Assembly: GCA_017511185.1 (NCBI GenBank)
Contig: JAFWLF010000050.1
Span: 1 to 27,146, forward strand
Length of the DNA: 27,146 nucleotides
Direction: 5' to 3'
Source of the DNA: RGIG5612 sp017511185
GTDB taxonomy: Bacteria; Bacillota; Clostridia; Lachnospirales; Lachnospiraceae
The notes under the pieces were generated by a model, which was not told the origin of the DNA, did not search any database, and was given only the letters and a program-made list of their open reading frames with translations. Made by a program: the position numbers and the translations under genes. This document shows positions 16,484 to 24,587 of the stretch, one piece after another. Within the stretch, counting starts at the first letter, position 1, and every line of letters starts with the position of its first letter.

Positions 16484-17503
16484 TCATTCATTACTTACAA
16501 CAAACCCCATCTTCTGATCCACGTAAGGATAAAGGTCTGCCGGTCTGCTGACGCCATCTAAGATCTTCATTTCTTCTGCACTCAGATCCCAGCCGCTGGC
16601 TGTCAGGTTTGCTTTCAACTGTTCGATCTTGCGGACGCCGATGATCAGCGATGTCACTGCCGGCTTCTGCAGCAGATAATTCAGTGCCACATCCGAAACG
16701 CTGACACCGCGTTCATCCGCGATCTTCTTCATTGCATCCACAATGTCATACAATACGTTGTAATCGACGGCCCAAGGACCAGCCGCTTCCTTGGATGGGA
16801 ACCGGGCGTCCTGCGGCCATGGTTTGTCACGGTCGTATTTGCCGCTTAAGAATCCGCCGTTCAGCGGACTGTAGGCAAAAATGCTTACATTCTGATCAAC
16901 GGCACAAGGGATCAGTTCATTTTCCAGGTCGCGCACGATCATGGAGTACTTTGCCTCCAGCGAGGAAAAGCGTGCATAATGATTGGCGTCTGATATGGCA
17001 AGCCCTTTCATCATCTGCCATCCGCTAAAGTTAGAGCAGCCGATGGCGCGGACTTTTCCTTGTTTCACCAGATCGTCCAATGCTCTAAGAGATTCTTCCA
17101 TCGGAACGATCGGATCAAAAATGTGCAGTTCAAAAATATCAATATAATCCGTGCGCAGACGCTTTAAGCATCCTTCACAGACCTTGATGATGTGATCATA
17201 GGTATAGCCGCCGCCACCGTTTCCATCCGGTTTCTTAGGGGCCACTTTGGTCAGAATAACAGCTTCTTTTCTGCGCGTTTCCAAAGCCTTTCCCAGAATC
17301 TCTTCCGCCACGCCGTCTGAGTAAATCTCCGCAGTATCAAAAAGATTGATGCCGCTATCCAGCGCCGTGCCAACAATCTCGTTCGCTTCTTCCTGCTGGA
17401 TGTTTCCGCTCATGCGGTACATACCAACGCCGCCAAAGGACCCTGTGCCAAGACAGATCTCCGATACCATCAGGTCCGTATTTCCGACTTTCCGCATCCT
17501 CAT
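16484..17503 (-). CDS. Aldo/keto reductase
   Basis: This 339-aa protein is a cytoplasmic (beta/alpha)8 barrel that uses NAD(P)H to reduce aldehydes or ketones, or works in reverse. The catalytic tetrad is visible: D56 and Y61 (NLFDTAEIYSDG), K86 (ILTKVAP) and H127 (FELHIFDP). The family signatures RAIGCSNFSGWQ and the C-terminal cofactor part SLIIGVRKIEQL are present. GGAGGAG precedes the ATG. It follows the activating-enzyme gene by 27 bp. In GRE pathways a reductase often handles the aldehyde made by a dehydratase, so it may act on the product of this locus; that is inference. Confidence 0.92.
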   Translation of the reverse strand: MRMRKVGNTDLMVSEICLGTGSFGGVGMYRMSGNIQQEEANEIVGTALDSGINLFDTAEIYSDGVAEEILGKALETRRKEAVILTKVAPKKPDGNGGGGYTYDHIIKVCEGCLKRLRTDYIDIFELHIFDPIVPMEESLRALDDLVKQGKVRAIGCSNFSGWQMMKGLAISDANHYARFSSLEAKYSMIVRDLENELIPCAVDQNVSIFAYSPLNGGFLSGKYDRDKPWPQDARFPSKEAAGPWAVDYNVLYDIVDAMKKIADERGVSVSDVALNYLLQKPAVTSLIIGVRKIEQLKANLTASGWDLSAEEMKILDGVSRPADLYPYVDQKMGFVVSNE

Positions 17504-17530
17504 GTTTTTCTCCTCCTCCAGTGTTTTCTC

Positions 17531-18457
17531 TCACCCGCCGATCTGCGTCTTGATGGAATACTTTGCAAAGATCGCGCAGATCTCATCCAGACGTTCGGTG
17601 CTCAGCGGGCTTAAGTCCAATTCATATTTCTTTCCGATCTGGGCGTACTTGACGACGCCGAATGTGTGATAGTTCATCAGGTCCACACGGTCCAGATTCT
17701 TCAGTGTGGATAAAAATTCTGCAGCTTTTATGATGTCTTCATCCGAGTCATTGTGTCCCGGGATCAACGGCATCCGAATGATGGTCGGGACATTCAGTTT
17801 ATCCAGCTCCTGCAGGTTAGATAAGATCAGGTCGTTGGAAACGCCAGTGTCCCGCATGTGTTTTTCCGGGTCCATCCCTTTTAAGTCATACAGCAGAAAA
17901 TCTGCTTCCTTAAGGACCTGGAATGCCTTTTCATTTATGGTATAGCCGCAGGTGTCCACTGCAACATTAATAAAGTTTTCTTTGCATTTGCGGATGAGCG
18001 CCAGTGTGAAATCTGTGTGCATGGAAGCCTCGCCCCCGCCGATGGTCACTCCGCCTCCGGATGACTTATAGTAGGTCGCATCGCGCCGGATGATGTCAAA
18101 CAGTTCATCGATCGTGTAATATTCGCCAAACTTTTCCAGCGCGCCAAAGAAGCAGGAGTCGATGCACTTCATACAGTTATTGCAGCGCTCCCGGTCGATC
18201 GTAACCGTCTCCCCTGTTTCGCTCTTTTGGATGGCACCCTCCGGACAGACATCGATGCATTTCATGCAGCCCTTGCATAGCATTTCCACATAGCGAAGCT
18301 CCGGATCAAACTTCTGTCCCTCCGGGTTGCAGCACCATTTGCAGCGCAAAGGGCAACCTTTCAGAAAGATCGTAGTCCGAATGCCGTAGCCATCCACCAT
18401 AGAACCGTGAACGATGTTGAACACGATTCCCTTATTGTCTTTATTGTTTGTATCCAT
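17531..18457 (-). CDS. Glycyl radical enzyme activating enzyme (radical SAM)
   Basis: This 308-aa protein has the radical SAM cluster motif CPLRCKWC (C35, C39, C42), which holds the [4Fe-4S] that cleaves S-adenosylmethionine to abstract H from the GRE glycine. A ferredoxin-like insert with two further CxxCxxCxxxC sets follows (C61/64/67/71 in CKGCMKCIDVC and C92/95/98/102 in CNNCMKCIDSC). This is the usual architecture of non-PFL GRE activases. GGGVTIGGGEAS is the SAM-binding GGE-type motif and DLLYDLKGMDPEKH-type sequence follows in the second half (LLYDLKGMD). GGGGAGAAGGT precedes the ATG. It is the only activase in the window. It should serve the GRE at 7955-10381; the GRE-like protein of its own operon lacks the target Gly. 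Confidence 0.95.
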   Translation of the reverse strand: MDTNNKDNKGIVFNIVHGSMVDGYGIRTTIFLKGCPLRCKWCCNPEGQKFDPELRYVEMLCKGCMKCIDVCPEGAIQKSETGETVTIDRERCNNCMKCIDSCFFGALEKFGEYYTIDELFDIIRRDATYYKSSGGGVTIGGGEASMHTDFTLALIRKCKENFINVAVDTCGYTINEKAFQVLKEADFLLYDLKGMDPEKHMRDTGVSNDLILSNLQELDKLNVPTIIRMPLIPGHNDSDEDIIKAAEFLSTLKNLDRVDLMNYHTFGVVKYAQIGKKYELDLSPLSTERLDEICAIFAKYSIKTQIGG

Positions 18458-18475
18458 ACCTTCTCCCCGGAACCG

Positions 18476-19192
18476 TTACATGCAGAAATAGAATCCGACA
18501 TCGCCGTCCATATACATCTTTGCAGGCAGCGGCATCGGCGGATCTAACGCTGGCAGTTCGCCCGCGCGCATCTTCTCTGCTGCAGCGATCTGCTTGTCAA
18601 TGTAATCCGATGTTAATGGAAACTCGCCGTGGCTCGGATAAATCTGGTCAAATGACACTTTCATCATGGACAGCTTCTGCAAGGTTCTTAAGTAAGCATC
18701 GTAATCACGGCCCTCTCCAAACAGGAAGACCGGCATCATCTTGGAAACCAGATCGCCGGTTATAAGAATGCGGTTTAAACGGTCGAGCAGTGCAAGACTT
18801 CCCGGCGTGTGTCCCGGTACATGCAGCACTTCAAAGAATCTGCCGCCAATATTAATGTGATCGCCTTCTTTTAATGCGCAAAGCTCTGTACCTGCTTTTG
18901 CTGCCATCTCCTGACAAGCAGGAAATTCTTCCTCCAGCAGATAAGCTTTATCAAAGTTTGCCATGTAGCCAATGTGATCCGGATCGCCGTGTGTCAGCAC
19001 CAGCTGCACCGGTTTGTCCGTCAGGGTTGCAATGAGATCCTTCAGGTTATCCTCGCCGCCAAACGCAGCATCCACAAGCAAGGCTTTCTCCTCGCCAATG
19101 AACAGAAAGCAGCGGACGAATCCCTGCTCGATCCGATATGAGTTTTCATCAATCTTAACCACTTCCGGTGGTGGAAACATCATTTCAGGCAT
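18476..19192 (-). CDS. MBL-fold metallohydrolase
   Basis: This 238-aa protein is a metallo-beta-lactamase-fold hydrolase. Visible metal motifs are THGDPDHIG (H68, D70, D72, H73), HVPGHTPGS (H128), TGDLVS (D147) and YPSHGEF (H188). The first motif is HxDxDH, with Asp replacing the middle His of the common HxHxDH. AAGGAGG lies 7 nt before the ATG at 19192. It is the first gene of the minus-strand operon, directly downstream of the promoter region shared with the LysR gene, and 18 bp before the activase. It may hydrolyse a thioester, lactone or other ester intermediate, which is not determined by sequence. Confidence 0.9.
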   Translation of the reverse strand: MPEMMFPPPEVVKIDENSYRIEQGFVRCFLFIGEEKALLVDAAFGGEDNLKDLIATLTDKPVQLVLTHGDPDHIGYMANFDKAYLLEEEFPACQEMAAKAGTELCALKEGDHINIGGRFFEVLHVPGHTPGSLALLDRLNRILITGDLVSKMMPVFLFGEGRDYDAYLRTLQKLSMMKVSFDQIYPSHGEFPLTSDYIDKQIAAAEKMRAGELPALDPPMPLPAKMYMDGDVGFYFCM

Positions 19193-19312
19193 TTTTTTAC
19201 CTCCTTATCTTCCGGACTTTGTCATCGTAGCGCCGGTAATTTTCTTGATATGGAACGGCAGATCACATCTGTACATGCCGTTTTTCGTCGACATGAACAA
19301 AAACTCCTGCAG

Positions 19313-19378
19313 TATTACCATTCTTTTTGTTTATTATATCATAGCGTTTTATGATAATCTAATGGAAGAATGGTAATA
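19313..19378. promoter_or_regulatory. Nested inverted repeats in the divergent LysR/operon promoter region
   Basis: TATTACCATTCTT (19313-19325) and AAGAATGGTAATA (19366-19378) form a perfect 13-bp inverted repeat with a 40-bp spacer. Centred inside is TATCATA-GCGTTT-TATGATA (19337-19356). A minus-strand -10 (TATAAT, 19333-19338) for the MBL-led operon lies between the arms. The layout fits a LysR-type tetramer or looping operator that controls both directions. Confidence 0.75.
19327..19355 (+). promoter_or_regulatory. Promoter of the LysR gene
   Basis: TTGTTT (19327-19332) and TATGAT (19350-19355) are separated by 17 bp and lie inside the 13-bp inverted repeat, so the regulator probably represses its own gene. 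The hexamers overlap the minus-strand -10 of the divergent operon. Confidence 0.6.
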
Positions 19379-19416
19379 TATTTATAACTTTTTGGTTATG
19401 TTTTGGAGGAATGGAA

Positions 19417-20340
19417 ATGACGTTCGGTCAGATCAAGTGCTTCGTAACCGTTGTTAACGAGCAGAGTTTTGCCAAAGCTGCGAGCACATTATTTATCTCA
19501 CAGCCATCGGTCAGCAAAAGCGTTTCCAAACTGGAGGAAGAACTCGGGGTGACACTGCTTGACCGCCACGGCGGAAAACTGCAGCTTACTCCCGCAGGAC
19601 GGAGTTTTTATGATTTCTTCGTAAAAATGAGAAACGACTATCAGGAGACGGTGGCGTCCGTGCGGCAGTTTGCGAGCACGTCTATGCAAACGATCCGTCT
19701 AGGCTGCCCGGATACATGGAACCCGGACCTCTTTTATGATCAGCTCATGAACCATTTCCGTTCCAGTGAACCTTCCATCTCTCTGGAGATCGAAGGATTT
19801 TTGCTCTCAGACCTGTTCGGACGCCTGCGGAATGATAAGCTGGATTTTATTTTGACTTACGAGTCCCAGCAGCCGCTTCAGTATGGGTATGCTGTCCGCC
19901 ATATTGCAGACACCAGCTGCGGTCTGCTTTATTCCAAGGCACATTTCGGGGAAGTGAGTTCTCTTTCTGAACTGCAGAATGTGGATATTCTGGCTTACAA
20001 CATCCAGCAGATCGAGGATAGATTTTCCAAAGCGATCAAGAAGGTGTGCAACAGCTATGGTTCCGATCCGGATATCAGGACATTCAACAGTTTTATCTCC
20101 GCCTTGTTTAGTATGTCCTGTGGGAAAGGCGCCCTGCTTCTGACCAAGTGGGAAAATGTTGAGGCAGCCAACCGTTTCGGTTTTATTCCTCTGCCGAACC
20201 AGGTTCCGATCAATCTGGTTTATAAAGAATCGGATGACAAGCCATATGGGATGATCGCAGATGAGATCGCTGCACTGTTTCGTACAAAACGCACGGACCC
20301 GGATGCAGAAAAGAATGCTCCAGCACCTTTCTTTCCTTAA
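19417..20340 (+). CDS. LysR-family transcriptional regulator
   Basis: This 307-aa protein has an N-terminal winged helix-turn-helix (about 1-60: FGQIKCFVTVVNEQSF, then AASTLFISQPSVSKSVSKLE) and the typical LGVTLLDRHGGKLQLTPAG wing. A periplasmic-binding-like effector domain follows (about 90-290). The ATG at 19417 is chosen because GGAGGA is 6 nt upstream; the ATG at 19411 directly abuts that site. It is transcribed away from the six-gene GRE operon across a 220-bp gap that carries the nested palindromes, the standard arrangement for a LysR regulator of the divergent operon. The inducer is probably the pathway substrate or an intermediate, by inference. Confidence 0.93.
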   Translation: MTFGQIKCFVTVVNEQSFAKAASTLFISQPSVSKSVSKLEEELGVTLLDRHGGKLQLTPAGRSFYDFFVKMRNDYQETVASVRQFASTSMQTIRLGCPDTWNPDLFYDQLMNHFRSSEPSISLEIEGFLLSDLFGRLRNDKLDFILTYESQQPLQYGYAVRHIADTSCGLLYSKAHFGEVSSLSELQNVDILAYNIQQIEDRFSKAIKKVCNSYGSDPDIRTFNSFISALFSMSCGKGALLLTKWENVEAANRFGFIPLPNQVPINLVYKESDDKPYGMIADEIAALFRTKRTDPDAEKNAPAPFFP

Positions 20341-20354
20341 AAAAAGACACAGAA

Positions 20355-20390
20355 AAACGCCTGTTACAAAAGATACTGTAGCAGGCGTTT
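20355..20390. terminator. Bidirectional terminator between convergent genes
   Basis: AAACGCCTGTTACA (20355-20368) pairs with TGTAGCAGGCGTTT (20377-20390) over 14 bp with one G-T wobble and an 8-nt loop. A-rich and T-rich flanks fit both directions. It separates the LysR gene from the DUF3237 gene. Confidence 0.85.
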
Positions 20391-20408
20391 ATTTGTACTC
20401 CTAATAGT

Positions 20409-20870
20409 TTATTCTGCTTCCACGGTATAATACCCCAGGATGACCTGATCCGGCAGGCGGGTCGCACAGCAGACAAAGAGCTTTTCGTTCAGCCAGTCCA
20501 AACGTCTGTCGTAGACCTCGAAGACCGGGTGTGTGCAGAAATAATAAAGATCCGGGTCGATGAATTCCCCGTTCTTGACGGCCGGCACATACTCCTGCGG
20601 AACTGTACGGATCCCGTCATTCTGGATATAGAACGAGGAACCGTCATCCATTCTGACGCCGTATCTGGCAGACAGTTCGCACACGCCATTCGGCCTTATG
20701 ACCTGGCTGTCTACACCGCCCGGCAGCACGGTGCCGTGAAGGCCTTCTCCTGTCAGCTCGCCGGAAAGGATCGGGATCAGCTGTCTGCGGCCGTTTACTT
20801 CATCCTGCCCCACAACGATCGGGGTATCTACTTTTACGGAAATATTAAATGCAAGTTTTAATGATGGCAT
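20409..20870 (-). CDS. DUF3237 family protein
   Basis: This 153-aa protein matches the DUF3237 (UPF0311-like) pattern: LKLAFNISVKVDTPIVVG near the start, then GELTGEGLHGTVLPGG, an NGVCELSARYGVRMDDGS block and a late FEVYDRRLDWLNEKLFV. Members are small beta-barrel-like proteins of unclear function. The start is the ATG at 20870, with AAGGAG 9 nt upstream; an in-frame TTG at 20879 abuts that site. It follows the 296-aa gene by 15 bp, so they form one operon. It converges on the LysR gene and is separated by the terminator. Whether it takes part in the GRE pathway is unknown. Confidence 0.82.
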   Translation of the reverse strand: MPSLKLAFNISVKVDTPIVVGQDEVNGRRQLIPILSGELTGEGLHGTVLPGGVDSQVIRPNGVCELSARYGVRMDDGSSFYIQNDGIRTVPQEYVPAVKNGEFIDPDLYYFCTHPVFEVYDRRLDWLNEKLFVCCATRLPDQVILGYYTVEAE

Positions 20871-20885
20871 GATCTTCAACTCCTT

Positions 20886-21776
20886 TTATTCCAAATGGTC
20901 TGCTGCATGTAATGCGATATATTGTTTTATTTCTGCTTCTGTTGCTTCACGGTCGCTTTCAAAAAAGCCTGCGCCGCTTCCATTGATCCATTCCAGGAAC
21001 GTCTCTTTCCCGGACGTCGGGATGGTTGTTTCATACTGTCCCATATTTACAAACACATATTTACAAGTGATAAACTTCTGGTTTTTGCTTTTCTCGTATT
21101 CTTCAGAGATGAAAGCGTTTTTCCAGGCCTCAAAGCCCGCCTGATCTTTGCATCGTTCCAGCACTACTGCAAGCTGATCTTTCTCTTCTGCAAAGCCTTC
21201 CGGGTCGATGTCATGGAATACGGAAACGGACTCGCTGTCTGTCTGAAGTGTCAGAAGAAGACGGTAAAGGCTTTCTTCATCGAGGGTATCTAAGAAACTG
21301 TAATCCACCTCTCCCCGATGCTCTCTCTCGACATCGCTTTCCGGAATTTCTATTTCATCCGCATATTTCCCTGCAGACATTTCTATGAGCGCCTCTGCCT
21401 CATCCGCACTGCTTCTTGCCAGAAGGATCATGTAACGGACCAGCGGAACGGCCTCATTCTCCGGATCGTTGGAGATGGAATCAAAAACGGCTGCGTATTC
21501 TCCCATGGTGATCCCATTGAAATCTTCAATAAAATGCGTATTCAGGTAATCGGCAAATGCCTGATCTTCAAAATCTTCTTCGACCAGTTTGTCAAAGATG
21601 TCTCTGTCTGAAAGAAACACGTTTGGAACGCCTTCAAACTCAACCATGTTGAGCCATTGCGCTGCGGCATCTTCTTTATATTTGACAGTTACGACCACGC
21701 TGGCCGGAGCAGCTTCCCATTCCGGACCGCCTTTTGTAACTGTGCGTTTTGCTTCTTCGATCAAAAATCTTTTCAT
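20886..21776 (-). CDS. Unknown 296-aa acidic protein
   Basis: No family is recognised. The protein is cytoplasmic (no signal or membrane segment), very rich in Asp and Glu, and probably mostly helical. Visible parts include an N-terminal MKRFLIEEAKRTVTKGGPEW, a repeated-looking acidic helix set (FDKLVEEDFEDQAF, DEAEALIEM) and a C-terminal SDREATEAEIKQYIALHA. AGGAAG lies 8 nt before the ATG, and a promoter is visible upstream. It is the first of a two-gene operon with the DUF3237 protein. It could be a species-group-specific protein of gut Clostridia. Confidence 0.75.
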   Translation of the reverse strand: MKRFLIEEAKRTVTKGGPEWEAAPASVVVTVKYKEDAAAQWLNMVEFEGVPNVFLSDRDIFDKLVEEDFEDQAFADYLNTHFIEDFNGITMGEYAAVFDSISNDPENEAVPLVRYMILLARSSADEAEALIEMSAGKYADEIEIPESDVEREHRGEVDYSFLDTLDEESLYRLLLTLQTDSESVSVFHDIDPEGFAEEKDQLAVVLERCKDQAGFEAWKNAFISEEYEKSKNQKFITCKYVFVNMGQYETTIPTSGKETFLEWINGSGAGFFESDREATEAEIKQYIALHAADHLE

Positions 21777-21800
21777 CGTTTGTACTTCCTATTTTTAAAA

Positions 21801-21830
21801 ATTATATCACGCGGCATCACAGAGGCTCAA
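21801..21830 (-). promoter_or_regulatory. Promoter of the 296-aa/DUF3237 operon
   Basis: On the minus strand, TTGAGC (complement of 21825-21830) and TATAAT (complement of 21801-21806) are 18 bp apart, about 25 bp upstream of the start codon at 21776. Confidence 0.6.
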
Positions 21831-21905
21831 GAAACAAAAGCGGTACGGCTTTGGTCTCTTTCCCGGGTGCTTTATATCTTCGGATGCTTGTGATAGGATA
21901 ATACA

Positions 21906-22790
21906 ATGTCAATCACAAGCTATTTAGTTCGAAAAGCATTTGGGAATAATGATAAAAAGCGCGATGCGGGACTGACCACACCGGATACGGTTAAGCGTTT
22001 TGATGATATTCCATATGGAGCTGACCGCAAATGGCAGATCCTCGATGTTTATCGTCCCATCAATGAAGTCGGGCCTCTGCCCGTCCTCATAAATGTACAC
22101 GGCGGAGGCATGGTATACGGAAGCAAAGAGGCCTATCAGTATTATTGTATGGGACTGGCTGAGCATGGCTTTGCAGTCGTTAATTTTAACTACCGGCTTG
22201 CCCCGGAATTCAAGTTCCCGTCTGCTCTCGAGGATACAGCACTTGTCTTTGACTGGGTCCTAAAAAACAGCACAACATATGGTTTTGATGTGAATCATAT
22301 TTTTGCTGTCGGCGACAGCGCCGGCGCAAACCTGCTGGGTCTTTACTGCTGTATTTACAACAATCCGGACTATGCAAAGAACTTTTCTTTTGCAGTGCCG
22401 CTCTGTCCGAAAGCAGTTCTTTTAAACTGCGGCATCTACCACCGCACTTATACAGGCAAAAAGAATCTGGATGCGCTTCTTATGGCTAATCTGATGCCCC
22501 ATAAAGGCACACCGGAAGAATACCGGCTTCTTAGTGTGGACGAATGCGTAACAAAGGACTTCCCTCCTGCTTTTATCATGACCGGCGAGGGGGATTTTCT
22601 GGCAGATCAGGCTCTGCCGTTTTATGAAAAGTTAAAAAGCCTGGGTGTTGCTGCAGAATACCACTACTATGGCGATGCAGAACATGTTTTAGGTCATGTC
22701 TTCCAATGCAATATCCGCTTGCCGGAAGCAATCGAGTGCACGCGGGAGGAATGTGCATTTCTTCGGAGATTTATTACTCACCACTCGTGA
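21906..22790 (+). CDS. Alpha/beta hydrolase, esterase/lipase of the HSL type
   Basis: This 294-aa cytoplasmic esterase has the hormone-sensitive-lipase family oxyanion motif HGGG (VHGGGMVYGS, about 65-73) and the nucleophile S138 in GDSAG. The family partners are visible as D230 (GEGDFLADQ) and H264 (LGHVFQ). YRLAPEFKFPSALED is the common HSL-family block. The ribosome site is a weak AGGA about 8 nt before the ATG. It is divergent from the 296-aa gene and its last 13 bp overlap the convergent mnmA tail. It probably acts on short acyl esters; the substrate is not known. Confidence 0.9.
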   Translation: MSITSYLVRKAFGNNDKKRDAGLTTPDTVKRFDDIPYGADRKWQILDVYRPINEVGPLPVLINVHGGGMVYGSKEAYQYYCMGLAEHGFAVVNFNYRLAPEFKFPSALEDTALVFDWVLKNSTTYGFDVNHIFAVGDSAGANLLGLYCCIYNNPDYAKNFSFAVPLCPKAVLLNCGIYHRTYTGKKNLDALLMANLMPHKGTPEEYRLLSVDECVTKDFPPAFIMTGEGDFLADQALPFYEKLKSLGVAAEYHYYGDAEHVLGHVFQCNIRLPEAIECTREECAFLRRFITHHS

Positions 22791-23887
22791 GGGCCAGAAG
22801 TGGTACATCGTATTCTTCCTCCGCCTGCAACGACATCTCCGTCATAGAATACCACCGCCTGTCCGGGCGTTATGGCGCGCTGCGGTTCATCGAACACGAC
22901 CCGCACTGTACCGTCCCCGCAAGGGATCACCTGGGCAGGTTGTTCTTTGTGACGATAGCGGATTTTCGCATGCAGTCTCATTGGTTCAGTCAGACGATCA
23001 AAGCTGATCCAGTTCAATTCATCTGCAACCAGTTCAGACGCATACAGGTTTTCGTCCGTTACCAATGTGACCGTATTCTTTTCTATGTTTTTATCTCTTA
23101 CGTATAAAGGTGTCCCAAAGGCAATGCCAAGCCCTTTGCGTTGGCCTGTGGTATAGCGGACCGCTCCTTTATGTTGTCCCAGGACATTTCCGTTATCGTC
23201 GATAAAATCCCCTGGTGGATAGCTTTTGCCGGTATAGGATTCCATAAAGCGGACATAATCACCATCCGGCACAAAACAGATATCCTGACTGTCACTTTTA
23301 TCTGCATTAACAAATCCGTTTTCTGCTGCGATGCTGCGGATCTGTTTCTTTTCCATGGTTCCCAGCGGAAAACAGGTATGCGCCAGCTGCTCCTGTGTCA
23401 TCGAATACAAGACATAGCTTTGATCTTTATTTGGATCAACTCCTTTTTTCAGCAGGTATCTTCCGTTTTCATAGGAGATCCGGGCATAATGTCCTGTAAC
23501 GACATATTTACACCCCAGCTCCATCGCCCGCTGAAACAGCTTTTCAAATTTCAGATACCGGTTGCAGTCCAGACACGGATTAGGCGTAAATCCTTGTTCA
23601 TAAGAATCAATAAAACGATCGATTACCTTACTTCTGAAATCTTCTGTAAAATTAAACACATAATATGGGATCTTTAACCGTGCCGCCACACTGCGCGCAT
23701 CCTCAACGTCTTCCAGTGAACAGCAGGTTTTTGAAGAATAGCTCTCAGGAAAATGATTTTCCGAAATGGTTTCGGAAATCAGTTTCATGGTTGCGCCGAT
23801 ACAGTCATATCCCCTCTGCTGCATCAGATATGCTGCCACAGAGGAATCCACTCCTCCGCTCATAGCGATCAGAACTTTATCTTTCAT
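22778..23887 (-). CDS. mnmA: tRNA-specific 2-thiouridylase MnmA
   Basis: This 369-aa enzyme makes the 2-thio group of U34 in tRNAs for Lys, Glu and Gln, with ATP and a persulfide relay. The PP-loop SGGVDSSVAA is at 10-19. The catalytic Cys pair is C105 (TPNPCLDCNRY) and C204 (SQDICFVPDGDY), close to the positions in E. coli MnmA. VTGHYAR and TTGQRKGLG are family blocks. The ATG at 23887 is chosen for the AAGAGGT site 6 nt upstream; an in-frame ATG at 23908 has none. Its 3' end overlaps the hydrolase gene end by 13 bp. Confidence 0.96.
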   Translation of the reverse strand: MKDKVLIAMSGGVDSSVAAYLMQQRGYDCIGATMKLISETISENHFPESYSSKTCCSLEDVEDARSVAARLKIPYYVFNFTEDFRSKVIDRFIDSYEQGFTPNPCLDCNRYLKFEKLFQRAMELGCKYVVTGHYARISYENGRYLLKKGVDPNKDQSYVLYSMTQEQLAHTCFPLGTMEKKQIRSIAAENGFVNADKSDSQDICFVPDGDYVRFMESYTGKSYPPGDFIDDNGNVLGQHKGAVRYTTGQRKGLGIAFGTPLYVRDKNIEKNTVTLVTDENLYASELVADELNWISFDRLTEPMRLHAKIRYRHKEQPAQVIPCGDGTVRVVFDEPQRAITPGQAVVFYDGDVVAGGGRIRCTTSGPHEW

Positions 23888-23900
23888 AAACGTACCTCTT

Positions 23901-23930
23901 TTGTTCATTATATTTTATTTCTGCTATAAT
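23901..23930 (+). promoter_or_regulatory. Promoter of the nitroreductase gene
   Basis: TTGTTC (23901-23906) and TATAAT (23925-23930) are 18 bp apart and the -10 is extended (TGCTATAAT). A minus-strand TATAAT (complement of 23907-23912) in the same 87-bp gap may serve mnmA, so the two promoters overlap. Confidence 0.6.
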
Positions 23931-23974
23931 TGAAAAGAATTTTGCAAACCGCTATTTGAAAGGGTGAAGATGAA

Positions 23975-24565
23975 ATGGATTTTAATCAACTGATGGAACA
24001 CAGGTATTCCTGCAGAAATTATACGGACGAGCCGTTGTCAGAAGCAGAACTCAAGGAACTGATCACAGCCGCAAACGGAGCACCTGTCGGAAGTGCCCGC
24101 TATATGGACCTGCACCTGACCGTAGTTCAGGACAAGGATCTGCGCATGAAACTTACGGAAGCCCTCTTTGTCCGTTTGGAACGGAAGAAAAAAGAAATGG
24201 CTGCAATCGTTGAAACGGTGGAATCTCAGAAAGCAGCACCAATGCCAAAGGATCCTTATTACGGCGCGCCAACCGTCATCTTCATCTCCCACAAAAGGCA
24301 GGACCTGCAGCCGGGCATCGAGTGGTGCAATGCCATGAATGTGGCGATGTTTATTCACCTGAAGGCAACAGAAATGGGACTGGGGAGCTGCTTCGCCTGG
24401 GGCGTGCTGGAATCCGAGCGCATGTTCCCGGAATACGCACACAACGAACTTTTGGATCTTCCGGAAGACTTTGAGCCGCTGATCGGAATCCTGGTCGGAC
24501 ATCCGGCAGAGGAAGGAAAGGTCCGCAGCATCCCGGAATCACGATTGAGCATCAATTACAAATAA
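23975..24565 (+). CDS. Nitroreductase-family flavoprotein
   Basis: This 196-aa protein is the usual size for an FMN-dependent nitroreductase. The N-terminal FMN-phosphate motif HRYSCRNYTDEPL (about 8-20) and the AANGAPVGSARY block (about 33-44) are typical. A late GLGSCFAWG (about 136-144) matches the family's GLGSCWxG pattern, and LIGILVGHP is near the end. AAAGGGTGAAG precedes the ATG. It would reduce nitro groups, quinones or similar acceptors with NAD(P)H; the true substrate is unknown. Confidence 0.92.
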   Translation: MDFNQLMEHRYSCRNYTDEPLSEAELKELITAANGAPVGSARYMDLHLTVVQDKDLRMKLTEALFVRLERKKKEMAAIVETVESQKAAPMPKDPYYGAPTVIFISHKRQDLQPGIEWCNAMNVAMFIHLKATEMGLGSCFAWGVLESERMFPEYAHNELLDLPEDFEPLIGILVGHPAEEGKVRSIPESRLSINYK

Positions 24566-24587
24566 TTGGAATTCGCAGGTATACACT

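Noticed and set aside
16484..16487. Earlier ATG at 16487 as the start of the UGSC-like gene
   Set aside because: The AAAGGAG ribosome site lies after this ATG and is well placed for the ATG at 16469.
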